Source of the DNA: Prolixibacteraceae bacterium
GTDB lineage: Bacteria; Bacteroidota; Bacteroidia; Bacteroidales; Prolixibacteraceae
Reading direction: 5' to 3'
Length of the DNA stretch: 5,058 nucleotides
NCBI GenBank assembly: GCA_027451165.1
Contig: DAIDJX010000250.1
Span: 1 to 5,058, forward strand
Below are positions 1-5,058 of this stretch, piece by piece; positions within the stretch are counted from its first letter, which is position 1, and every line of letters begins with the position of its first letter. The position numbers and the translations under genes are program-made. The notes beneath the pieces were generated by a model that was not told the DNA's origin, ran no database searches, and saw nothing but the letters and a program-made list of their open reading frames with translations.

Positions 1-1317
1 ATCCTTGAAAAAACTCTTTATAACGGAATGCTCTCAGGAGTATCGTTATCAGGAGACAGGTTTTTTTATCCGAATCCTCTCGAATCATCAGGACAACATC
101 AGCGGAGCGCGTGGTTCGGCTGTGCCTGCTGCCCCTCGAACATCTGCCGTTTTATCCCCTCCGTTCCGGGTTATGTCTATGCTGTTCACGAAAATGCGGT
201 ATATGTGAACCTGTTTATGTCGAATGAGGCTGAAATCAAAGTGAACGGGAAAAAGGTCATGCTCCGGCAGACTACCGCTTACCCATGGAGCGGCGACATT
301 ATGGTGGATGTCACACCAAAGACAAAGCAGGATTTTACCCTGAAAGTCCGTATCCCGGGATGGGTTCAGAGCCGGGTGTTGCCCGGGGATTTATACAGTT
401 ATGCGGATAAGAAAAATCTTGCTTACCAGGTTAAGGTGAATGGTCAGCCCGTGATGGGCAAGCCTGAAAAGGGATATATTTCCATCACCAGGGGCTGGAA
501 AAAAGGCGATCAGGTGGAGGTTCATTTTGACATGGAACCCCGGATCGTCAAAGCCCATCCGGCCGTGGAAGCCGACAGGGGCAGGGTGGCCGTGGAACGG
601 GGACCGCTGGTGTATTGTGCAGAATGGCCCGACAATGATTTTTCCATTTTCAGCCTGTTGTTGGGCAAAAATCCCAATTTCAATGTAGTAAGGAAGCCGG
701 ATTTGCTATTGGGCATCGATCAGCTGGTAACCCATGCGCAGTCCCTGAGTTTTAACGGAGATGGTAAACTGGAAGTCAGGGATGTGAAGCTGACCCTGAT
801 TCCCTATTATGCCTGGGCGCACAGGGGTAGCGGAGATATGGCGGTATGGCTGCCGGTGGATTTGCAAACCACCCGACCGGCTCTGCCTCCCACCATCGCT
901 TCGGAAAGCAGGGTGGAAGCCTCCCACCCGACGAAAGCATTACGGTCCATCCGCGACGGACTTGTACCTAAAGATGCTGATGACCGTTCTGTCCCCTATT
1001 ACCACTGGTGGCCGAAAGAGGGAAGCACCGAATGGATAACTTATGAATTTCCGCAGCTACAAACAGTCAGCCATTCCATGGTGTACTGGTTCGACGATGC
1101 CCCCTGGGGCGGTTGCCGGGTGCCCGGATCGTGGAAAATTTACTTCAGGGATGCCCGGGGAGAATGGGTGCCTGTGGAGAATTCAGGCAATTATGGAACA
1201 GTAAAAGGAATATCCAACGAAGTGGTATTCAAACCGGTGACCACTTCAGCCCTGAAATTGGAGGTGAAACTTCAGGAGAAAGCAGCAGCCGGAATATATG
1301 AGTGGGATGTTGAATGA
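1..1317 (+). CDS. GH127 (DUF1680) beta-L-arabinofuranosidase-like glycosidase, C-terminal part (5' truncated by window edge)
   Basis: Retaining glycosidase of family GH127, which typically removes terminal beta-L-arabinofuranose from arabino-oligosaccharides; some family members act on other pectic (RG-II) sugars, so the substrate is not certain. The reading frame is open from base 1, so 438 residues are visible and the N-terminal (alpha/alpha)6-barrel part lies outside the window. Numbering from base 1, the end of the catalytic domain has the family signature GCACCPSN, with Cys41, Cys43 and Cys44 (bases 121-132). In the characterised enzyme HypBA1 the equivalent CxCC provides the nucleophilic Cys and zinc ligands; the remaining ligand Glu and Cys and the acid/base would be off the left edge. 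Beta-sandwich sequence follows, including RGPLVYCAE at residues 200-208, typical of this family. The last ~110 residues (WW near 337, YWFDD near 362, then RVPGSW) look like the F5/8-type C-terminal module found on many Bacteroidota members. The internal Met at base 28 is not the start, because family homology continues upstream of it. The gene ends 9 bases from the convergent lipoprotein gene. Confidence 0.93.
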   Translation: MLEKTLYNGMLSGVSLSGDRFFYPNPLESSGQHQRSAWFGCACCPSNICRFIPSVPGYVYAVHENAVYVNLFMSNEAEIKVNGKKVMLRQTTAYPWSGDIMVDVTPKTKQDFTLKVRIPGWVQSRVLPGDLYSYADKKNLAYQVKVNGQPVMGKPEKGYISITRGWKKGDQVEVHFDMEPRIVKAHPAVEADRGRVAVERGPLVYCAEWPDNDFSIFSLLLGKNPNFNVVRKPDLLLGIDQLVTHAQSLSFNGDGKLEVRDVKLTLIPYYAWAHRGSGDMAVWLPVDLQTTRPALPPTIASESRVEASHPTKALRSIRDGLVPKDADDRSVPYYHWWPKEGSTEWITYEFPQLQTVSHSMVYWFDDAPWGGCRVPGSWKIYFRDARGEWVPVENSGNYGTVKGISNEVVFKPVTTSALKLEVKLQEKAAAGIYEWDVE

Positions 1318-1326
1318 CTTTCCTTG

Positions 1327-3003
1327 TCAAAGATCTATCTTCTCGTAATACCAGTAGTTTTTACCGCTGTTTCCCATGGCTACCTTGATCAGGTAAAGTT
1401 CTTTACCTGCTTTATTAATGTACATGTAGGGTATTTCGGGAGTGACTGAAATAACATTCCCGTTTTCCGTCAGGGTTAGGTTGTTCAGACCGTGGATTTT
1501 TTTGATGAAATACCCGGAATCATCAATTCTTAGAATTTGATTGCCGGCTTCCCAGATGGAGTTCCGGCAGGCAACAAATATTTCTTTTAATGCCTGACTG
1601 TGTTCCATGGAATACAACGATCCGGAAATAGATTCAAACTGACCCAGGAGTGCAGGACTTTCCATGATCATCCCCTTGGCCTGGTAACCTGGCGACTGGT
1701 ATACATTCAGCATTCCTGTGAAAATCCTTTGTCCGTCTTCCGAAGGCCAGAATTTATACAAAGTAGTCCACCATTCGTCGATCACCGGATTTACTGCCCC
1801 CTGTGAAATATCAAAAACCAGCAGAAAATCGGGCGACCAGCCTATTTTTGAGCCATAAAGCAGGCTTTTCCCCGGGACTTTTTTCAACCAACTTAGGCCG
1901 TACAGGTTTCGATTGATTTTCACCAGCTGTCCTGAATGTAAATCCACGCAAGTCAGGTTGTTGTTGTTGTCGTAAAGAACAGGTGCCAGGTAAGCCCAGC
2001 CGTTTTCTCCCAGGGCCAGATCAATACTGATCATTCCTGTTGGTATACTTTTTTGTACGGTTAGATTTTCAGGATCAATGACTGAAAGATCTGTATTGGT
2101 GAAACTGGCAACGATCAGATCTCCCTTTTCTGAAATGGCGACATTAATGGGTATTTTCTGAAAATCCAACTGTTTTTTGACTTGCCCAGACTGGTAGAGG
2201 TACATTCTGTTCGGGTTTTTTGCTGCCACCACCAGGGCGCCAGTCGCCTTGCAAAAAGCAGCATCCACCACTTCACCTTCCAACAGTTCGGCATTGCCCG
2301 ACAGAGTGGGGTCAAACACCTTTATGGAAACAACCAGTTTTAAAGTTGGATTAATCCCGGAATTGGTTGCCAATACAATTTCACCGGAATAATCTCCTTT
2401 AGCAAGATTATCACGGGATATCGTCAGGCTAATTATTTGGGCAGAATTGGCATTCATGTAACCACCCTGACTGGATAAAGTAATCCAGGAAGGTTTGCTT
2501 TGGACTTCCCAAAGAAGAATACCTCCATTCAGATTATGCAGGGTGAACATCCCCTGTGTCTGATAGTTAAGGTTCAGGTTATAATTGGAAAGGCCAGGCT
2601 GGGGATTACCAAAATTCAACAGCAGAAAGGGATACTGCACATAACCAATCCCTTCCACATCAAAAACCAGGGGCAGACTGAGAATTCCATGTTGCGGAAT
2701 GTCAGAGTTGGCCGGGATTTCAATCTGAAAGGAGGAGACACCGTTGCTGAAATTACCTTCCATGGGAGAAATTTTTGCCCACGCTGGAAACTGGAAAACA
2801 CGCCAACCGGCGTTTCCGGCATTGGGGATGTTAAAGCTTACAGTTTTCCCCTGCTCCAGACTGGTCATCCGGATGGTATCGGCTGCCGGAGCGGCAACCG
2901 GTTTTTCCTGGTTCAGAAAGTCATTGCTGCAGGAAAAAGCAGCAGATAAAATCAGGAAAATCAGTGCGCTTTTTAAGCTATTGCTCGTTATGTTCATGGC
3001 CAT
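1327..3003 (-). CDS. Predicted lipoprotein with two BACON/Ig-like domains and a C-terminal beta-propeller-like region
   Basis: Function unknown. The 558-residue product starts with a hydrophobic segment (residues 11-24) ending in AAFSC, a lipobox-like site with Cys25 as the likely lipidated residue; Bacteroidota lipoboxes are loose. After Cys25 the sequence is SNDFL, somewhat like the acidic surface-export signals described in this phylum. Residues ~42-137 and ~141-231 look like two related Ig-like units: each has a Trp, then P-x-W (P73/W75 and P171/W173), a Gly-rich turn and alternating strands, resembling BACON domains. Residues ~240-545 contain repeated short strand patterns with Gly-Asp or Asn-Gly turns (GDLIVAS, NGWAYLA, GNVISVT), as in YVTN/NHL-like beta-propellers. 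No catalytic motif was seen. The start at 3003 lies 3 bases after the barrel gene's stop; Met3 (2997) would also work, and neither has a Shine-Dalgarno sequence. Coupling to the barrel gene suggests a joint role in the outer envelope. Domain calls are by eye; the lipoprotein call is firmer than the propeller call. Confidence 0.82.
   Translation of the reverse strand: MAMNITSNSLKSALIFLILSAAFSCSNDFLNQEKPVAAPAADTIRMTSLEQGKTVSFNIPNAGNAGWRVFQFPAWAKISPMEGNFSNGVSSFQIEIPANSDIPQHGILSLPLVFDVEGIGYVQYPFLLLNFGNPQPGLSNYNLNLNYQTQGMFTLHNLNGGILLWEVQSKPSWITLSSQGGYMNANSAQIISLTISRDNLAKGDYSGEIVLATNSGINPTLKLVVSIKVFDPTLSGNAELLEGEVVDAAFCKATGALVVAAKNPNRMYLYQSGQVKKQLDFQKIPINVAISEKGDLIVASFTNTDLSVIDPENLTVQKSIPTGMISIDLALGENGWAYLAPVLYDNNNNLTCVDLHSGQLVKINRNLYGLSWLKKVPGKSLLYGSKIGWSPDFLLVFDISQGAVNPVIDEWWTTLYKFWPSEDGQRIFTGMLNVYQSPGYQAKGMIMESPALLGQFESISGSLYSMEHSQALKEIFVACRNSIWEAGNQILRIDDSGYFIKKIHGLNNLTLTENGNVISVTPEIPYMYINKAGKELYLIKVAMGNSGKNYWYYEKIDL
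1390..1415 (+). terminator. Possible terminator-like palindrome beyond the GH127 gene, inside the 3' end of the lipoprotein gene
   Basis: CAGGTAAAG (1390-1398), TT, CTTTACCTG (1401-1409) is a perfect 9-bp inverted repeat, followed on the + strand by CTTTATT. It lies 73 bases after the GH127 stop. Since only 9 bases separate the convergent stop codons, any transcript end for GH127 must fall inside the opposing gene, and this is the best hairpin noticed there. The T-tract is short and the stem is AT-rich on one side, so termination is only a possibility; the palindrome may just be coding sequence (AGKELYL in the lipoprotein). Confidence 0.25.
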
Positions 3004-3006
3004 GCT

Positions 3007-3756
3007 TTAAAAATTATAAACCAATCCTCCGGAAAGGTTATACCTGGATAAATTCTCCCGCATATCTTTATCCAGCCTGGTTTCAACGACGCTGGTGCCG
3101 TTGTCGCTGTTGATTTTTCCCAGGCTGGCCACCAGATAAGATACCCCGAGGTTCATTGCGACATGTCGTGACAGGGAGTAGCTTAACCCCAATTCACCAC
3201 CAACGGCAAATGATTGTCCGGTGATGAGAACGGGCGTATTGATCAGGCTGCCTTCATCACGGTAAAGCGCCATTCCGAAGGAGATTTTAGTGTAATAACC
3301 CCATTTCCGGAGGGTGTTTTCACGTGTTAAAAGCGACAGGCCGACAAAATTGGTATATACCTTATCGCTGAAAATCCCGTAGTATTTGGTCCAGCCATCT
3401 CCGGGATCAAGGTAGCCACTAACCTGACCCTGGGTGGTGAAAACATGGTAATCCACCCCTATGCCCAGTTCACGGGTCCACATATATATAGATGCCGAAC
3501 CCATGGCTCCCGTTTTAAAATCCCGGAAGTATTGTGTGATGTCACTTTCCGAAACACCCAGGTTCCTCATGTTTGCTTTGGCCGCTTTGGTGCTGCCGGC
3601 CAGGTATCCAAGGCCGCCGTTCATAAACACCACGAAACGGGAGGTTTTCCATTCTTCTCCGGAAGTGCCTGAATGGACGGAATTATCCTGTGCAGATAGA
3701 AAATAATTGGGTAGGAGGGAGAAAAACAAAGAAATAAGGATCAGTCTATGATTCAT
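3007..3756 (-). CDS. Small outer-membrane beta-barrel protein (porin-like family)
   Basis: The 249-residue product has a clear N-terminal signal peptide: Arg4 followed by a hydrophobic stretch (LILISLFFSLLP), with likely cleavage around residues 20-23 (LSAQ). The mature part is rich in alternating polar/hydrophobic, Gly- and aromatic-containing strands: RFVVFMNGGLGYLAG (40-54), ELGIGVDYHVFTT (96-108), TNFVGLSLL (135-143), WGYYTKISFGMALY (152-165), SFAVGGELGLSYSL (182-195), VAMNLGVSYLVASLG (199-213) and the last strand RYNLSGGLVYNF, ending in Phe. A C-terminal aromatic is the usual barrel-assembly signal. The strand count fits a barrel of roughly eight strands, as in the OMP_b-brl/OmpW-like families; the exact family and any substrate cannot be told. 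The ATG at 3756 is the only start that keeps the signal peptide, and it is preceded by a T-rich leader instead of a Shine-Dalgarno sequence. It is the first gene of a tight two-gene unit with the downstream lipoprotein gene. Confidence 0.85.
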   Translation of the reverse strand: MNHRLILISLFFSLLPNYFLSAQDNSVHSGTSGEEWKTSRFVVFMNGGLGYLAGSTKAAKANMRNLGVSESDITQYFRDFKTGAMGSASIYMWTRELGIGVDYHVFTTQGQVSGYLDPGDGWTKYYGIFSDKVYTNFVGLSLLTRENTLRKWGYYTKISFGMALYRDEGSLINTPVLITGQSFAVGGELGLSYSLSRHVAMNLGVSYLVASLGKINSDNGTSVVETRLDKDMRENLSRYNLSGGLVYNF

Positions 3757-3885
3757 AAAAAACCGGACAAAATGAACCGCAAGGTAAAAAGATAAAAAAA
3801 CAATGACAACTACTTTGGGGTTTACCCGGCAAAAACAGGGTTAAAATTAAGAAATCGCTAAAAAACCGCGTTCTTTATGAGAATG

Positions 3886-3925
3886 AGATTCCTCATACGC
3901 CGGATGGAGGATTCGGAATGACAAG
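3886..3925 (-). repeat. REP-like stem-loop unit, left copy
   Basis: Read on the - strand, this begins CTTGTCATTCCGAATCC (3925 down to 3909) and ends GAGGAATCT (3894 down to 3886). ATTCC near the start is fully complementary to GGAAT near the end, giving a 5-bp stem around a 22-base loop. The same framework, start block plus end block, recurs in opposite orientation at 4027-4083. A competing small hairpin, ATGAG/CTCAT with a 4-base loop, sits at 3883-3896. The form resembles bacterial REP elements; genome-wide copy number cannot be seen from here. Confidence 0.5.
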
Positions 3926-3949
3926 CGCCTGTATATCAGATGTAACCGT

Positions 3950-4002
3950 GGCCGGGCGGAACATAATCCTGCCATAAAAAGTAATATATTTACCGCCCGG
4001 CC
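3950..4002. repeat. GC-rich inverted repeat with 33-base AT-rich loop
   Basis: GGCCGGGCGG at 3950-3959 is the exact reverse complement of CCGCCCGGCC at 3993-4002; partial pairing continues outward (3944-3948 with 4004-4008, interrupted). The 33 bases between are AT-rich. The repeat sits centrally between the two divergent stem-loop units, so the whole forms nested inverted symmetry. It could be a transcribed hairpin in the GH3 mRNA 3' end or part of a mobile repeat. No U-tract follows directly on either strand, so it is not a classic intrinsic terminator. Confidence 0.45.
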
Positions 4003-4026
4003 CCGTTTCCCATTGGTCTTGAACAA

Positions 4027-4083
4027 CTTGTCATCCCGAATCCCCAAGTGGGCAGAAAGGTGGGAAGGAGGGGTGAGGGATCT
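4027..4083 (+). repeat. REP-like stem-loop unit, right copy
   Basis: On the + strand this begins CTTGTCATCCCGAATCC (4027-4043) and ends GAGGGATCT (4075-4083). Its start block matches the left copy at 16 of 17 positions, and its end block at 8 of 9. ATCCC (4033-4037) pairs with GGGAT (4077-4081) around a 39-base loop. The two differences from the left copy fall at positions that pair with each other (T-A there, C-G here), so the stem is kept. A second stem, CAGAAAGG (4053-4060) with CCTTTCTG (4088-4095), overlaps its right part. Confidence 0.5.
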
Positions 4084-4120
4084 GCTTCCTTTCTGTGGAA
4101 ACTATGTCGCTCCTGGTGTG

Positions 4121-5058
4121 TTATTTCACCGTCAGTTTCACTTTTTTGACATCCCGGCTGTTTGAACCGATCATTAGCTCAAAATCACCGGGTTCACACA
4201 CATACGCCAGGTCGTGGTTGTAATATTTCAAATCTTCGGTGGTCAATTCAAAACTTACCTCTTTGCTTTCCCCGGCTTTCAGCGCGATCTTTCTGAACGC
4301 TTTGAGCTCTTTCACCGGCCGGGTGGAGGTGCTGAACACATCCCGGATATACAGTTGCACAACTTCTTTTCCATCGCGGGGACCAGTGTTGGTCACGGTC
4401 ACTTTTGCGGTTACCTTGCCATTCATCGGCATTTCCGTTGTGCTCAGGCTGATTTCCCCATATTTGAAGGTGGTATAGCTCAACCCGTACCCAAACGGGT
4501 AAAGCGGGGAATTGATGACATCAATGTAATTGCTGCGGAAGCGGGCATAAGGTTCATTTTCCCCATGCGGCCGGCCGGTGTTCTTGTGGTTGTAATAGAG
4601 CGGTATCTGACCCACATTCCGCGGGAAAGTGGTGGTCAGTTTACCGCTGGGGTTGACATCGCCGAACAGAATGTCGGCAATGGCGCTGCCGGCTTCCGAT
4701 CCCGGGAACCAGGCATTCAGGATGGCCGGAACATTTTTTTCTTCCCAGGAAAGGATTATTGGCCGCCCGGTGAAAAGCACCAGGACAACCGGCTTGCCAA
4801 GGGTCAGCAATGAACGGAGCAATTCCTGTTGTGGTTCCGGAATAACCGGATTGGAGCGGGATGCCCCTTCCCCGTTCATGTTGGCGTTTTCCCCCAGCGC
4901 TGCCACGATCACATCGGCGTCCTGAGCTGTTTCCAACGCTTCTCGGAGCAGTACCACCGGATTGCGGTCGTGAACTTTTATTGGTTTCATACCCGGAATG
5001 ACAAATCCCATCATCCCGTTCAGTCTTACTTCCAGCGCAGAATCTGATACCAGGTCGC
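4121..5058 (-). CDS. bglX: GH3 beta-glucosidase, BglX-like, C-terminal part (5' truncated by window edge)
   Basis: Glycoside hydrolase family 3 enzyme, probably periplasmic, cleaving terminal beta-linked glucose (or possibly xylose) from oligosaccharides. The frame stays open to the right edge, so about 311 C-terminal residues are visible; the Met-Met at 5009-5014 is internal, not a start. Counting from the Met at 5014, residues ~33-150 are the GH3 C-terminal alpha/beta sandwich: ADVIVAALGE, then NMNGEGASRS (45-54), GKPVVLVLFTGRP (73-85), NAWFPGSEAGSAIADILFGD (100-119) and NPSGKL. GQIPLYYNHKNTGRP (135-149) and LYPFGYGLSYTTF (171-183) match E. coli BglX closely from memory. Residues ~205-285 are the fibronectin III-like domain (VTNTG, KEVVQLYIRD, RPVKELKAFRKIAL, AGES). 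The nucleophile Asp would be in the missing N-terminal barrel; the acid/base Glu cannot be assigned with certainty from this half. The family is secure, whereas substrate choice between glucosides and xylosides is not. It is co-directional with the barrel-lipoprotein pair but separated from it by 364 bases. Confidence 0.95.
   Translation of the reverse strand, partial: DLVSDSALEVRLNGMMGFVIPGMKPIKVHDRNPVVLLREALETAQDADVIVAALGENANMNGEGASRSNPVIPEPQQELLRSLLTLGKPVVLVLFTGRPIILSWEEKNVPAILNAWFPGSEAGSAIADILFGDVNPSGKLTTTFPRNVGQIPLYYNHKNTGRPHGENEPYARFRSNYIDVINSPLYPFGYGLSYTTFKYGEISLSTTEMPMNGKVTAKVTVTNTGPRDGKEVVQLYIRDVFSTSTRPVKELKAFRKIALKAGESKEVSFELTTEDLKYYNHDLAYVCEPGDFELMIGSNSRDVKKVKLTVK

Larger units (their letters stand above)
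3757..4120. other. 364-base intergenic region without a credible gene
   Basis: Lies between the stop of the GH3 gene and the start of the barrel gene, both on the - strand, so it should hold the GH3 transcript end and the promoter of the barrel-lipoprotein unit. The part next to the barrel gene (3757-3865) is A-rich on the + strand and has no repeat; I found no convincing Bacteroidota promoter (TTTG, ~20 bases, TAnnTTTG) in it. A short stem at 3849-3875 (AAGAA-CGC paired with GCG-TTCTT, 2-base bulge) reads on the - strand into an AT-rich stretch and could contribute to termination, but this is weak. The remainder is occupied by the divergent repeat units listed separately. Confidence 0.7.

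Noticed and set aside
1957..1968. TTG triplet repeat in the lipoprotein gene (encodes an Asn run)
   Set aside because: It is a short in-frame run of four Asn in a loop; too short to suggest phase variation, and triplet changes would not shift the frame.
2500..2949. 149-codon open frame on the + strand opposite the lipoprotein gene
   Set aside because: It is fully antisense to a gene with a convincing lipoprotein signal and domain pattern, and its product shows no family features.
3757..3780. TCATTTTG on the - strand (3775 down to 3768) as a -7 box for the barrel gene
   Set aside because: It misses one base of TAnnTTTG, has no TTTG about 20 bases upstream, and lies only 11 bases from the ATG, leaving almost no leader.
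3847..4047. 66-codon open frame on the - strand across the intergenic repeats
   Set aside because: It is built from the repeat units and central hairpin, has no ribosome binding site or recognisable domain, and its composition (rich in Arg, with scattered His and Ser) looks like translated repeat DNA.
4214..4813. 199-codon open frame on the + strand opposite the GH3 gene
   Set aside because: It is antisense to a very well supported GH3 coding sequence; such long shadow frames are common opposite GC-rich third positions.
4996..5005. GGAATGACAA resembling the repeat start block, inside the GH3 gene
   Set aside because: Only about ten bases match, the rest of the unit is absent, and the sequence is coding; a chance match is the simplest explanation.
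5009..5014. Met-Met as the start of the GH3 gene
   Set aside because: The frame continues open to the right edge and GH3 enzymes of this type need a large N-terminal barrel; starting here would leave only the C-terminal half.

Overview
The window reads as a piece of a Bacteroidota chromosome, probably from a polysaccharide-degrading member of the Bacteroidales/Marinilabiliales/Prolixibacteraceae type. The evidence is a lipoprotein with BACON-like domains, a small outer-membrane beta-barrel ending in Phe, AT-rich leaders without Shine-Dalgarno sequences, and two glycosidases whose close relatives are common in this phylum. The genus cannot be fixed from the sequence alone.

Layout, left to right. 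(1) The C-terminal part of a GH127 (DUF1680) beta-L-arabinofuranosidase-like enzyme runs on the + strand from the left edge to 1317. (2) A 558-residue lipoprotein gene follows on the - strand (1327-3003), converging on the GH127 gene with 9 bases between the stop codons. It has two BACON/Ig-like domains and a C-terminal half that looks like a beta-propeller. (3) A 249-residue outer-membrane beta-barrel gene (3007-3756, - strand) lies immediately upstream of the lipoprotein gene, with 3 bases between them, so the two are almost certainly co-transcribed. (4) The gap at 3757-4120 has no credible gene. It carries two divergent copies of a short stem-loop element flanking a GC-rich inverted repeat. 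(5) The C-terminal part of a BglX-like GH3 beta-glucosidase runs on the - strand from the right edge down to 4121.

How the parts may fit: the GH127 and GH3 enzymes are exported or periplasmic sugar-trimming enzymes of the kind found in plant-polysaccharide (pectin, arabinan, extensin, glucan) utilization regions. No SusC/SusD pair or regulator is in view, so a polysaccharide utilization locus is suggested but not shown. The barrel plus lipoprotein pair is the least explained part and could form an envelope complex, with the barrel in the outer membrane and the lipoprotein possibly on the cell surface. No established biological system is recognisable for this pair. The best non-coding signal is the divergent repeat pair, whose two copies show a compensatory base-pair change in the same stem.
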